From Lachnospiraceae bacterium (GTDB taxonomy: Bacteria > Bacillota > Clostridia > Lachnospirales > Lachnospiraceae), in contig JAFVSN010000019.1 in assembly GCA_017503735.1 (NCBI GenBank), forward strand, positions 1-61,432: 61,432 bases of DNA, written 5' to 3'. Within the stretch, counting starts at the first letter, position 1; every line of letters starts with the position of its first letter. Under the pieces are notes generated by a model that did not search any database, had not been told where the DNA came from, and worked only from the letters and a program-made list of their open reading frames with translations. Of the stretch, positions 1 to 9,538 are shown in pieces. The position numbers were made by a program, and so were the translations under genes.

Positions 1-618
<618 letters not shown>

Positions 619-665
619 CTAATTTTTCTATATGGTATGCGCAACTTCGTGCGTCGTACGCTCGA

Positions 666-1172
666 TTACTCCGCGATATAATCCTCGATATCGCCTACGC
701 CTCGTACCAGACCGGTAATACCGGTGCGTACAAACTCCTTAATGGTGAAGCCCTCAAGCAAACGCATGAAAGCATCAATCTTGGCCTGATTGCCGGTAAG
801 CTCAATCATTAATGACTCCGGTGCCACGTCTACAATCTTCGCACGGAAAATATCCGCCACGGAAATCACAGACTGACGCTCCTTTTGATTGGCCTGTACC
901 TTTACCAGTACCAGTTCTCTGCAAACCGACTCACCCGGAAGAAGCTCCGTAATCTCTACCACGTCTTCTAACTTCGCCAGCTGCTTGTGAATCTGATCCA
1001 AGATACCGTCTTCACCGCTGACTGCCACCGTCATACGGGAATACTCCGGATTCTCCGTCTCACCCACGGAGAGACTGTCAATGTTGTAACCACGACGGCT
1101 GAACAAACCGGATACACGGCTTAACACACCTGCCGTATTCTCTACTAAAAGCGACAATACCATTCGGCTCAT
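666..1172 (-). CDS. ilvN: Acetolactate synthase small (regulatory) subunit
   Basis: This is the 168-residue regulatory subunit of acetohydroxyacid synthase, which activates the catalytic IlvB subunit and confers valine feedback control. The N-terminal ACT domain is clear (LVENTAGVLSRVSGLFSRRG, residues about 9-28, then NIDSLSVG). The C-terminal half matches the IlvN/IlvH C-domain (KVQANQKERQSVISVADIFRA, ending FVRTGITGLVRG). Length is normal for the family. No catalytic subunit gene is next to it: upstream is gatB, downstream is ilvC. The short leader (about 35 nt from the predicted start site) leaves no room for a T-box or peptide attenuator. ilvH is an equally valid symbol. Confidence 0.96.
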   Translation of the reverse strand: MSRMVLSLLVENTAGVLSRVSGLFSRRGYNIDSLSVGETENPEYSRMTVAVSGEDGILDQIHKQLAKLEDVVEITELLPGESVCRELVLVKVQANQKERQSVISVADIFRAKIVDVAPESLMIELTGNQAKIDAFMRLLEGFTIKEFVRTGITGLVRGVGDIEDYIAE

Positions 1173-1210
1173 AAGGTCCCCTTCTTTCTCACTGTATTAT
1201 ATCAAAGTGT

Positions 1211-1239
1211 ATTTTATCAATCCTATCCACGTTTGTCAA
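1211..1239 (-). promoter_or_regulatory. Sigma-A promoter for ilvN-ilvC
   Basis: On the minus strand: TTGACA (complement of 1234-1239), 17-bp spacer, TAAAAT (complement of 1211-1216). It sits between the end of gatB and the ilvN start, 39 bp upstream of the ilvN ATG, so ilvN-ilvC can be expressed independently of gatCAB. Confidence 0.8.
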
Positions 1240-1302
1240 GCAAAACGGCAAAGAAAGTGCCCGAAAACTCAATTTCCCGAAAGATTCTCCCTCTCGGTTT
1301 TC

Positions 1303-2817
1303 TTAAAGGCTTTCCAGACTCTTCCGAAGTAGCCCGTTCACCGTTCCGGGGTCTGCCTTTCCTTTGGTTTTCTTCATGACCTGCCCCACCAGAAAGCCGA
1401 AAACTTTCTCTTTTCCGCCCCGGAATTCTTCTACAATCGCAGGATTTTCCGCAAGCACCTCATCGATTGCCGTCTGTAATGCTCCCTCATCCGTCAGGCT
1501 CAGAAGTCCATGCTGTTCCATATAAGAAAGAGGCTCTGCATCCTCCGAAACGACCCTTGCAAACACTTCCTTGGCGTTGGCCTGGTTGATTTTCCCTTCT
1601 TCCACCGCCACAATCAAATCCGCTGCATGCTTCGGTGTAAAAGAAAGCTCCTCCGGCTCCTTTCCGGCCTCTTTTAACAGGCGAAGCAACTCTCCCATAA
1701 ACCAGTTGGCGGTTTTCTTCGGCTGTCCCGACACTTTTGCGGTTTCCTCAAACAAGGCTGCTAAATGCTTTGACTGGGTCAAAATATCCGCATCGTAAGC
1801 CGGGATACCGTACTCTCTTACAAAGCGTATCGACTTTTCTTCCTGAAACTCCGGCTGACGACTCCGTATCGCCTCGATCCATTCCCGGTCAATCAACACC
1901 GGCGGTACATCCGGCTCCGGGAAATACCGGTAGTCCTTGGAATCCTCCTTGGAACGCATGGAATAGGACACTCCTGCGGCATCGTCCCAGCGTCTTGTTT
2001 CCTGCTCTACTGCTTTTCCGTTTTCCAACAGTGCAATTTGTCGTTCCCGCTCTGTCCCAATGGCACGGCTAATCGCTTTAAAGGAATTTAAATTCTTCAT
2101 TTCGGTACGAGTTCCGAGCACATCACTTCCGGCTTCCTTCACGGACAGATTCACATCCACCCGCATGGAACCCTCCTGAAGCTTACAATCGGAAATCCCC
2201 AAATATAGGCAAAGCATTCGAAGCTTTTCAAGATACGCAATGACTTCCTCTGCATTTTCCATATCCGGTTCCGACACAATCTCAATTAACGGTACACCGC
2301 TCCGATTATAATCCACCAAAGAAATCCCGGCTGCCTCGTCATGGGTCAGCTTCCCTGCATCCTCTTCCATATGCATTTCGTGGATGCGGATGGTCTTGCG
2401 TTTTTTGGTGCCGGTGTTTTTTCCGCCATCACCGGATTCCACATCCTTTCCGGCGCCGGCTGTTACCTCTATCTCCAATTTTCCGTCCTGACAAACCGGC
2501 GCATATAACTGGGAAATCTGGTAGTTCTGGGGATTGTCCGGATAAAAATAGTTCTTCCGGTCAAACAGCGTCCTTCTGTTTATCCGGCAATTTGTAGCGA
2601 GTCCTAAGGCCATGGCATACTCCACCACCTTTTGATTCAACACCGGAAGGCTCCCCGGCATCCCGGTACACACCGGACAAGTCTGGGTATTGGGCAGGGC
2701 TCCGAACTTCGTGGAACAGCCGCAAAATATTTTGGTCTCGGTAGCCAGCTCAATGTGTACCTCCAGACCGATTACGGTATCATATTGCTTATTTCCTTTT
2801 CCCATCCTAACGTTCAC
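1303..2817 (-). CDS. gatB: Asp/Glu-tRNA amidotransferase subunit B
   Basis: GatB is the tRNA-binding and kinase subunit of GatCAB, which converts Glu-tRNA(Gln) and Asp-tRNA(Asn) to the cognate amides. The hallmark IGLEVHIELATETKIFCGC lies near the N-terminus, with the zinc-site cysteines CGC and CPVC around residues 32-50, then the cradle domain and the C-terminal YqeY-like tail. Two starts are possible: GTG at 2815-2817, overlapping the gatA stop, or the ATG at 2803-2805 giving MGKGNKQYD. The second is closer to the usual family start. Oddity: a Gly/Lys-rich insertion of roughly 18 residues (about residues 105-130, around GKDVESGDGGKNTGTKKRK) interrupts the cradle domain before the conserved HMEEDAGKL. 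Confidence 0.96.
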   Translation of the reverse strand: MNVRMGKGNKQYDTVIGLEVHIELATETKIFCGCSTKFGALPNTQTCPVCTGMPGSLPVLNQKVVEYAMALGLATNCRINRRTLFDRKNYFYPDNPQNYQISQLYAPVCQDGKLEIEVTAGAGKDVESGDGGKNTGTKKRKTIRIHEMHMEEDAGKLTHDEAAGISLVDYNRSGVPLIEIVSEPDMENAEEVIAYLEKLRMLCLYLGISDCKLQEGSMRVDVNLSVKEAGSDVLGTRTEMKNLNSFKAISRAIGTERERQIALLENGKAVEQETRRWDDAAGVSYSMRSKEDSKDYRYFPEPDVPPVLIDREWIEAIRSRQPEFQEEKSIRFVREYGIPAYDADILTQSKHLAALFEETAKVSGQPKKTANWFMGELLRLLKEAGKEPEELSFTPKHAADLIVAVEEGKINQANAKEVFARVVSEDAEPLSYMEQHGLLSLTDEGALQTAIDEVLAENPAIVEEFRGGKEKVFGFLVGQVMKKTKGKADPGTVNGLLRKSLESL

Positions 2818-4348
2818 CCGCCTTTCCGTTTCCGGTCATCCGTTCACCCACCGTCGGGAACACACCACGGAGTTCCTCATAGGCCTCTGCCACGTCAAAC
2901 AACAGTTGTTCGCAAAAAGCATTTCCGATAAACTGAACTCCAAAAGGAAGTCCCTTTTGATCCATTCCGCACGGGACACTTATGGCCGGAAGTCCGGCAA
3001 GATTCACTGCCACCGTGTCCACATCCCCCAAATACATCTGTAACGGATTCTGTAAACTGGTAGAAAGCTTCGGTGCCGTCCCCGGAGCCACCGGTGTCAA
3101 CAAACAATCATAGGTCCTGAATGCGTTTTCGTATTCTTCTTTGATGAGACGCTTTACCTTCAATGCCTTCAAGTAATAGGCATCATAATATCCTTCACTT
3201 AAGATAAAGGAACCCAATAAAATCCGGCGTTTTGTTTCCTCACCGAAGCCTTCGGTACGGCTTTTTTTGTACATGGCATGTAGTTCTTTTTCCTCTACCC
3301 GCTTTCCATACTTTCCCCCATCAAACCGGGACAGATTGGAGCTTGCTTCCGCACAAGCCAATAAATAATAGGTTGCCACCCCATACTCCGTCAAAGGCAG
3401 CGACATTTCTTCCACAATTGCTCCCTGCTGTTCCAAAAGAGTTGCCGTATTCTTTATTGCATCCCGTACTTCCCCATTCATCTCTGCCTGTAGATATTCC
3501 TTCGGAATCCCGATACGCATACCCTTGATACGTTCCATACACCGTTTCTGCTTTTCTTCTCTGCTCAATCCGTCATACTCTGTGGCGGTCATCTTCCGCA
3601 TTTTCCCGAGACATCTTACCGTTCCCGGTACCGAGGTTCCGTCTTTTTCATCATAGCCCGCAATCGCTTCATACAACGCTCTGCATTCCGCCACCGTGCG
3701 CCCCATGGGTCCGATCTGGTCCAAAGAAGACGCATAAGCAACCAAACCGTAACGGGACACTCTGCCATAGGTAGGAAGCAGTCCCACCACACCACAGAAG
3801 GAAGCCGGTTGTCTTATAGAACCACCGGTATCGGAACCCAACGCAAGAGGTGCCATTCCCGCTGCCACCGCCACCGCGGAACCACCGGAAGACCCGCCCG
3901 GTACATACTCCGGGTTCCACGGATTTTTGGTGATTTGGAATGAGGATGTTTCCGAGGTGCTGCCCATGGCAAACTCATCCATGTTGGTCTTACCCAGTAC
4001 AAGCATCCCTGCATCCCTTAGTCGCTGTATTACCGTAGCATCATAGGAAGGAATAAAGTTCTCCAACATTTTTGATGCACAACTGGTTCGAAGCCCTTTG
4101 GTACAGATATTATCTTTTATCGCCACCGGTACTCCCGCAAGGGGACCGGTATACTGTCCGCTTCGTATTCCTTCCTGCAGTTCCGCAATTCGTTCTTGCA
4201 ATCCGCCTTCTGCCAATGTTAAAAATGCTTTTAATTCCCCATCTTTTCTCTCTATTTGGTCTCGATAATACCCCACCGCTTCCGCCACCCCCAGGGTACC
4301 TTTTTTTATCTTCTCCGAAAGCGTCAGTGCATCCATCTGTTCTATCAT
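2807..4348 (-). CDS. gatA: Asp/Glu-tRNA amidotransferase subunit A
   Basis: GatA is the glutaminase subunit of GatCAB and supplies ammonia from glutamine. It is an amidase-signature enzyme with a Ser-cisSer-Lys triad: Lys in VPVAIKDNICTKG (about residue 76), cis-Ser in PGGSSGGSAVAVAAG and nucleophile Ser in GSDTGGSIRQPASFCG (about residues 150-180). Length 513 is slightly over the usual 485. The start has AGGAGG ten bases upstream. It follows gatC by 14 bp and overlaps the gatB GTG by 11 bp, so the three are one operon. Function is secure. Confidence 0.97.
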   Translation of the reverse strand: MIEQMDALTLSEKIKKGTLGVAEAVGYYRDQIERKDGELKAFLTLAEGGLQERIAELQEGIRSGQYTGPLAGVPVAIKDNICTKGLRTSCASKMLENFIPSYDATVIQRLRDAGMLVLGKTNMDEFAMGSTSETSSFQITKNPWNPEYVPGGSSGGSAVAVAAGMAPLALGSDTGGSIRQPASFCGVVGLLPTYGRVSRYGLVAYASSLDQIGPMGRTVAECRALYEAIAGYDEKDGTSVPGTVRCLGKMRKMTATEYDGLSREEKQKRCMERIKGMRIGIPKEYLQAEMNGEVRDAIKNTATLLEQQGAIVEEMSLPLTEYGVATYYLLACAEASSNLSRFDGGKYGKRVEEKELHAMYKKSRTEGFGEETKRRILLGSFILSEGYYDAYYLKALKVKRLIKEEYENAFRTYDCLLTPVAPGTAPKLSTSLQNPLQMYLGDVDTVAVNLAGLPAISVPCGMDQKGLPFGVQFIGNAFCEQLLFDVAEAYEELRGVFPTVGERMTGNGKAGER

Positions 4349-4362
4349 CCTCGGCCGTCCTC

Positions 4363-4650
4363 CTATACTGTTTTCGGCACAACGAACTGATCATCCGTCT
4401 GCTTCGGTGCATTTGCCAGAGTACCTTCTTTTCCATCCGAATTCGTCACCACATCCTGCCGGAGCATAGTCCCAGACCATCCTCCGTGGGTCAGAGGCTC
4501 CACATCCTCCGTGTCCAGTTCATTTAATTTTTCCGCATAAGAAAGTACCTTTTCCATCTCTTTCATTGTACGTTCCCGTTCCGACGGTTCTATCTGTAAT
4601 TTCGATAAAAGTTCCGCTTTTTCCAAGATTTCCGCATCAATTCTAATCAT
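4363..4650 (-). CDS. gatC: Asp/Glu-tRNA amidotransferase subunit C
   Basis: GatC is the small 95-residue scaffold that wraps between GatA and GatB. It shows the family pattern IDAEILEKAELLSKLQIEP at the N-terminus, then KVLSYAEKLNELDTEDVEPL in the middle. It is first in the gatCAB operon, with an AGGAG site seven bases before the ATG and the promoter 4722-4750 about 70 bp upstream. Operon order C-A-B is the usual Firmicute arrangement. Confidence 0.95.
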   Translation of the reverse strand: MIRIDAEILEKAELLSKLQIEPSERERTMKEMEKVLSYAEKLNELDTEDVEPLTHGGWSGTMLRQDVVTNSDGKEGTLANAPKQTDDQFVVPKTV

Positions 4651-4721
4651 ATCGTTCTCCTATAACAAAGTTCTTCTATCCCGCATTCTTTATCATTCTG
4701 TTTTCCAAACGTTCTACTCCT

Positions 4722-4750
4722 ATTTTACCCAAATTAGTAGCGGAAGTAAA
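4722..4750 (-). promoter_or_regulatory. Sigma-A promoter for gatCAB
   Basis: On the minus strand: TTTACT (complement of 4745-4750), 17-bp spacer, TAAAAT (complement of 4722-4727), upstream of gatC. The transcript would begin near 4715. Confidence 0.7.
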
Positions 4751-4817
4751 TGGTTTTTTCCTTATAACCATTGGTGATACTTATGATAATCCGTTCCCAA
4801 TCGAAGAATACAATATA

Positions 4818-4849
4818 AAAAGAAAAAGCAGCCCTCTCCGGGGCCGCTT
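4818..4849 (-). terminator. Intrinsic terminator after the kinase-partner gene
   Basis: Read on the minus strand, a GC-rich stem (GCGGCCCC pairing with GGGCTGC, 4828-4847) is followed by TTTTTCTTTTT. It begins immediately after the stop codon of the 4851-5330 gene and separates it from gatCAB. Confidence 0.85.
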
Positions 4850-4850
4850 C

Positions 4851-5330
4851 TCAGTCCTGTATTAATGTTTCTTCTCCCGCCTGATATAACAGGGCATTAC
4901 ATTCATCCACCGTCATCTTTTGCTGTAAACAATACATGCAAATCGTATCCCGCTTACATCTTACATACAAATCACTGACTCCTGCAGAACGGAACAACTT
5001 GTTGGTTTCCTCCACCGTAAGCGGAAAACCAAACGCCAATTGCAACAATTTATCTCTTCTCGGATTTTTACGTCCGTCAAATATCTGATATCCGTAGGTC
5101 ATATCAAGACCGGCATCCCGGATAATCTCTTTTTTCTGTTTCTTATATTTTTGTAGAAACTGTTCCAGCAACTCTGTTAAAGAGAATGATTCCAGCTCCA
5201 TCTCGTTTTCCTTTGCAAAGGCAAACACATCTTCTGTCTTTTGCAACTCATTCAACAGCTCTTCCGTACTCTTCTCCACGATATCCAACACCTCATGATA
5301 GTTTTGTTCCGTACATGCCATTCCTTCCAT
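4851..5330 (-). CDS. Small HTH-like protein paired with the Ser/Thr kinase
   Basis: A 159-residue soluble protein without signal peptide or membrane segment. The first half is acidic and helical. The second half (about residues 78-155) shows a doubled pattern resembling HTH-like domains found beside bacterial Ser/Thr kinases: Y-G-YQIFDGRKNPRRDKLLQLAFGF, PLTVEETNKLFRSAGVSDLY, then KRDTICMYCLQQKMTVDECN and LLYQAGE. It is 71 bp downstream of the transmembrane kinase gene and is followed by a strong terminator, so it probably shares the kinase transcript. Inference: it may be a substrate, regulator or DNA-binding output of the kinase. ATG 5330 lies only two bases after AGGAGG, so the internal ATG at 5321 could be used instead. 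Confidence 0.7.
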   Translation of the reverse strand: MEGMACTEQNYHEVLDIVEKSTEELLNELQKTEDVFAFAKENEMELESFSLTELLEQFLQKYKKQKKEIIRDAGLDMTYGYQIFDGRKNPRRDKLLQLAFGFPLTVEETNKLFRSAGVSDLYVRCKRDTICMYCLQQKMTVDECNALLYQAGEETLIQD

Positions 5331-5401
5331 GACCTCCTTTCATTTTAAAGTTTTTTATCCAAAAAGTCTCATGCTGGTAGCATACTGCGCAATTTTTCTG
5401 C

Positions 5402-7246
5402 TTACGGAATGTACGAAGCCACATCGATAACCACTTTTTCTCTTGTTCCGTCAGAAAGTTCCAGCCAAATCACCAGTCTTCCGTTTTCCACATATTGATC
5501 CAATAAAAGTGCTGAATATTCCACTGCTCTGCCATCATATAAAATCGAATAGAAGGAATCATCCATTTGCTCTCCTCCCTCCCACTGTGCCGCTACAATT
5601 CTCTCTTCACAGTCGTTTCGCACCACACTATGCAAAGTCACACCTTTTTCGCCACGATACTCCAGGTAATCATTTTCTACACAATTGTCAAGCCCTTCAA
5701 ATTCATCACTTTCCGCCACATAAACATACACCGAATGCTCTCGAATTCCATGTTCTCCGTCAAACTTCATTCGAATTACAACCTGATAGAAACCGTCTGC
5801 TAATCCATCCATATATTGTCCGTTGATATGACATATGCCATCCTTTTCCGATGCTTCTTCAGCACTTAACCTAATCCATTCCCCGGTCTGATAGGAAAAC
5901 AGCATAACACGAACAAAGGCTTCTCTTGGATCATCTAACAGGGAATTGTATACTAACAAATCCCCTTGTTGCATTCTGTCCTTAAAATAATACTGAACAT
6001 ACGCATTGAGATAATTAATCTGCCTTTTCAAAGAAACAATCTGAGGCAAATCCTCCTCCGATACTCTGTACTCCGGACAGTTTTCCGGCTTATTCCTATA
6101 TCCGCTGTCGGCATAAGTACTCTGTATCACAATATCTTCCGTCCACGACGGTAACTCGCCTGCAACGGGACTCGGAGAAGGCGTAGCATTCAGTACTACC
6201 GTCGGACTTGGACTCAGTGTTGCCGTCGGTTCCGGCTTCGGCGTTGCCGTCAGACTTAGACTCGGCGTTGCCGTCGGTTCCTTTGTCGGTTCCGGTATTG
6301 GTTCCTGTGTTGCTTCCGGTTCGTCTGTCGGACTCGGCATTGGTTCCGGTGTTGCTTCCGGTTCGTCTGTCGATTTCGGTTCCCGCGTCGTTTCAAGTCC
6401 TGTCGTCGCTTCCGGTTCTACCGTCGAACTCAGTTCCGTTGCCGGTACCGTCTTCCCTGTTTTATCGGAATCCGGCCAAAACAGAATCGCTCCGCCAAAG
6501 AGTAGCAAACCTCCGGCTACAATGCCCAGTTTTTGATATCTTATTTTCTCTGCTGTTTCGACTTTTTTAAGTTCCTTCTCTAGTTCTTCTACGGTCTGAA
6601 ATCTGCTTTCCGGCGCAAACAAAGTACAACGTTCCACCAGTTTTTTCCAAAGCTTGCTCTTTCTTTTCGAAACAAACGCAGGAAACATCCCGAATACCAC
6701 TCCCAAGGAATAAATATCACTGCGACAGTCCGTTTGTGAAAACCCATACTGCTCCGGTGCCGCATATTTTTCCGTTCCCAACAATCTCGTATCACTTTCG
6801 GATTCGTCTTTGTACTGTCTGGAAGAATCGAAATCAATTATTTTTACAATTCCTTCGGAATTGATTATAATATTCGACGGCTTAATATCCCGGTGAATCA
6901 CCGGAGGATTACACTTATGTAAAGTGCCAAGTCCTTCACAAAGCTGTTTTGCAACGGACAAAGAATGGTACTCCGTCAGTATCCCCCTGCTTAGATACTC
7001 CGAAAGAAGTTCTCCCTCTATATACTCCTCCACCACAACTAACCCGTCTGCAGTTTCTTCCAATTGATAAATTTGCGGAATGTGGGCATTTTCCAGTTTC
7101 TGTAGTGCCTCAAACACCTTATAATCCCCACGCTTTAAAATCTTTACAATCACAGGAAGCGTATACCCTTCCATCGAAGCAAGATACACGTTTCCCTTAT
7201 TTGATTTTTTGATTACCGATATAATCTCATACTGTATCTTGCTCAT
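5402..7246 (-). CDS. Transmembrane eukaryotic-type Ser/Thr protein kinase with PT-rich stalk
   Basis: A 614-residue kinase of the PknB/Hanks class. Cytoplasmic kinase domain, residues about 1-235: ATP lysine in VIVKIL, catalytic loop HRDIKPSNIIIN, metal motif DFD instead of DFG (IIDFDSSRQY), and AAPEQYGFSQTDCRSDIYSLG. The glycine loop is degenerate (KKSNKGNVYLAS), and the helical lobe is shortened after YSLGVVFG. A single membrane helix (LGIVAGGLLLFGGAILFW, about 241-258) leads to a roughly 100-residue Pro/Thr/Glu repeat stalk and an extracellular C-terminal domain of about 240 residues that I do not recognise. The layout suggests an outside sensor coupled to phosphorylation inside. The neighbour at 4851-5330 is the likely partner. 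The start has a GAGGAAG site. Confidence 0.9.
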   Translation of the reverse strand: MSKIQYEIISVIKKSNKGNVYLASMEGYTLPVIVKILKRGDYKVFEALQKLENAHIPQIYQLEETADGLVVVEEYIEGELLSEYLSRGILTEYHSLSVAKQLCEGLGTLHKCNPPVIHRDIKPSNIIINSEGIVKIIDFDSSRQYKDESESDTRLLGTEKYAAPEQYGFSQTDCRSDIYSLGVVFGMFPAFVSKRKSKLWKKLVERCTLFAPESRFQTVEELEKELKKVETAEKIRYQKLGIVAGGLLLFGGAILFWPDSDKTGKTVPATELSSTVEPEATTGLETTREPKSTDEPEATPEPMPSPTDEPEATQEPIPEPTKEPTATPSLSLTATPKPEPTATLSPSPTVVLNATPSPSPVAGELPSWTEDIVIQSTYADSGYRNKPENCPEYRVSEEDLPQIVSLKRQINYLNAYVQYYFKDRMQQGDLLVYNSLLDDPREAFVRVMLFSYQTGEWIRLSAEEASEKDGICHINGQYMDGLADGFYQVVIRMKFDGEHGIREHSVYVYVAESDEFEGLDNCVENDYLEYRGEKGVTLHSVVRNDCEERIVAAQWEGGEQMDDSFYSILYDGRAVEYSALLLDQYVENGRLVIWLELSDGTREKVVIDVASYIP

Positions 7247-7275
7247 AACTTCCTCTTCCTTTGATTCCTTTAAAT

Positions 7276-7312
7276 AAACTCACCTACAAACTTTCTCGTC
7301 GTAGGTGAGTTT
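7276..7312 (-). terminator. Terminator after the chemoreceptor-like gene
   Basis: On the minus strand, a perfect 12-bp stem (AAACTCACCTAC and GTAGGTGAGTTT) is followed by ATTTAAA. It lies between the stop of the 7359-9404 gene and the kinase start. The stem resembles the terminator of the small RNA at 13367-13408, which has the same CTCACCTACGACG core. Confidence 0.6.
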
Positions 7313-7358
7313 CTCTCAGCATATGGAATCAATCGTCTAGTGCGATAACGATTTTTTC

Positions 7359-9404
7359 TTAAACAATCAAACTGTCTACATTATTTCTGTCAATTACAGA
7401 AACGCGACAGTGAATGATATCCCCAGGGAACGGTTCATCCGCCGCAAGATAATTATAAAGCCAGATAACCGGATCATGCCCCTGCCCGAAGGAATCCTGT
7501 CCTACGGTGCATGCAATAATTCCTTTCTTGATGTAGGATACAATTTCCGGATCTGTATCAAAAGCATACAACCGAACCTTTCCGGCTTTTTTGCTGTCTT
7601 CAATTGCCCTTGCCGCAGAGCAAGGAAAACCATTGGTAATAAACAACGCCTGAACATCTTTTTTAGACCGCAGACACTCTAAGGTACGGTTATAAACATC
7701 TTCATCATTATCCATAACAAGAACTTCATCAACTACTTTGATTCCGCTATACTTCTTAAGTTCCTCCCGGAAACTGTTATAACGTTCCGCATTGGAAGTA
7801 ACGCCTAAGTCGCCGTGTAATATCGCAATCTGACCGGATTTCCCTAAATCCTTTGCCACGGACTTTGCGGAAATAAGTCCCGGCTCCGCCGGATCCGGAC
7901 ACAGACAAGCCACTCTTTTCAGTTCCGGGGAGCAGTCGCTGTTGTATACCATAACTTTGATTCCGTTTTCAACCGCCTTGACTCCGTATCCCTGTGTATC
8001 CATCCAGCCTGGGAAAATCAAACCGTCAAACTTCTGGTCAATTGCACGCTGAATCGCTTCTACAGCCTGTTGTTCCACGGTCTTCCCAATATTAGGAAGT
8101 ACCGGCACAAATTCAGCCACACCTCCGGCAAGAGCCAATTCCTTTGCCGCGTAATTGGCACCGCGACCCACACCGAACCAGAATTCATTATCGTACATAC
8201 TGATCAGCATAATCTTAACCGGCTTTGATTTTTTAGAAGCAGACGGAACAATCGCCGTGTTATATTGACTGAGCAATCCCTGGATACTGGTAAGCATCTC
8301 TCCCAATTTTCCGGTATGATTTGCAATCTCATTGGATTCTGCCGCCACTTCTTGGGATACCGCAGCGATTTCCGATGTACTCTCACTGATTGCCTGGGAT
8401 GTATCAAACAACCTGGTTGCTTTCTCCTTGGTTTCATCCGTATTCTTTGCTATCACAACGAATTTTTGCGAAACCTCCGACATCATGTTATGTATTTCAT
8501 TTGACTGCTTATCAATGGAACGGAAGGAGCTGTTTACCTGCTCAAAAGTTCCGGCGCTCTTGTGATACGTTGCTTCACAAGCACGTATGCTTTCCGTCAC
8601 CTGCTCACTGCTGCTGATAACCTCTTGTACAATTTTATTAATTGTATCGATACCGTCTTTCGTTTTAGAGGACATCTCACTCATTTCATCCGCCACCACA
8701 GAAAAGCCCTTGCCCGCCTGTCCGGCTCTGGCTGCTTCAATGGACGCATTCAATGCCAAAAGCTTTAACTGGTTAGAAATGTTGATAATAAAGTCTCCCA
8801 CTTCTTCAATCTTATTAATATCCTCGTTAAAACGATTTAAAATCTGGTCGATATTATTCAGTTCCTTCGACATCTCATTCATGTCGCTCTCATAACCTTC
8901 CAACTGCGCAATTCCTTCTCTGCAATTGGTTACGTTGACATCCAGAAGGGATTGCATGGACCGTACCGCATTTTCCGCCTCCGTTATCTGTGCACTGTTG
9001 GATTCAATCAAATCCAGATTGTCCTTTACCAAATCAAATTGTTCCGAAGTTTTTCCGGCCACAGTCGTAACTCCGTTAGCAATCTGCTCATTTCCCGTCT
9101 GATTTGCATCCGCACTTTTAGAAAGAACATCTATGGCATCCGAAAGAACAATCACATTTCCTTTTGTTGCCTCTACAAAAGTCATGAGATTACTCTTAAT
9201 GGAATTTACGGAACCCGCAATAATGCCGGAGGTACTTTTTCCTTCCTTCACCTTAATATCTTCTACATTTAATTTACCGTGTACAATCTGACTGCTCTTT
9301 TCTACAATCTCTCTGTAAGCCCGGTTGTTTTTAACTAATTTAAACACGAAACATACAATAATCAGAAGTTCAACGACGGCCAGTATCAGCAAAAAAAGTT
9401 CCAT
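7359..9404 (-). CDS. MCP signalling domain fused to a sugar-binding-protein-like domain
   Basis: A 681-residue protein with one N-terminal membrane helix (about 2-26: ELFLLILAVVELLIIVCFV) and no second helix. Residues about 50-395 form an MCP coiled-coil signalling domain with the hairpin tip LLALNASIEAARAGQAGKG-FSVVADEMSEMSSKT. Residues about 400-681 resemble a ribose-type periplasmic-binding protein (IMLISMYDNEFWFGVGRG, DGLIFPG, AILHGDLGVTSNAERYNSF, FITNGFPCSAARAI, YAFDTDPEIVSYI, TVGQDSFGQGHDPV). The signalling domain must be cytoplasmic to reach CheW/CheA, so the binding domain is predicted to be cytoplasmic as well, the reverse of an ordinary chemoreceptor. ATG 9404 is preferred because AGGAGG lies seven bases upstream; a TTG six bases earlier is too close. 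No che or ABC-transport genes are adjacent. Confidence 0.88.
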   Translation of the reverse strand: MELFLLILAVVELLIIVCFVFKLVKNNRAYREIVEKSSQIVHGKLNVEDIKVKEGKSTSGIIAGSVNSIKSNLMTFVEATKGNVIVLSDAIDVLSKSADANQTGNEQIANGVTTVAGKTSEQFDLVKDNLDLIESNSAQITEAENAVRSMQSLLDVNVTNCREGIAQLEGYESDMNEMSKELNNIDQILNRFNEDINKIEEVGDFIINISNQLKLLALNASIEAARAGQAGKGFSVVADEMSEMSSKTKDGIDTINKIVQEVISSSEQVTESIRACEATYHKSAGTFEQVNSSFRSIDKQSNEIHNMMSEVSQKFVVIAKNTDETKEKATRLFDTSQAISESTSEIAAVSQEVAAESNEIANHTGKLGEMLTSIQGLLSQYNTAIVPSASKKSKPVKIMLISMYDNEFWFGVGRGANYAAKELALAGGVAEFVPVLPNIGKTVEQQAVEAIQRAIDQKFDGLIFPGWMDTQGYGVKAVENGIKVMVYNSDCSPELKRVACLCPDPAEPGLISAKSVAKDLGKSGQIAILHGDLGVTSNAERYNSFREELKKYSGIKVVDEVLVMDNDEDVYNRTLECLRSKKDVQALFITNGFPCSAARAIEDSKKAGKVRLYAFDTDPEIVSYIKKGIIACTVGQDSFGQGHDPVIWLYNYLAADEPFPGDIIHCRVSVIDRNNVDSLIV

Positions 9405-9455
9405 AAACAATCCTCCCGATTTCTATTGGAATCCAAACAACTTCTACTATAAAGA

Positions 9456-9484
9456 ATTATATCACATTTTTTTGCATAATTACA
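9456..9484 (-). promoter_or_regulatory. Extended -10 promoter for the MCP fusion gene
   Basis: On the minus strand: TGTAAT (complement of 9479-9484), 17-bp spacer, TATAAT (complement of 9456-9461) with an upstream TGA giving an extended -10 element. It lies about 50 bp before the ATG. Confidence 0.6.
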
Positions 9485-9538
9485 GAAAAATTTTACAATA
9501 AATCAATGCTTTTTCACAACACAGAAAAAACGATTCCA

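Noticed and set aside
1173-1302. T-box or leader-peptide attenuator for ilvN
   Set aside because: The promoter lies only 39 bp before the start codon, so the leader is too short for either.
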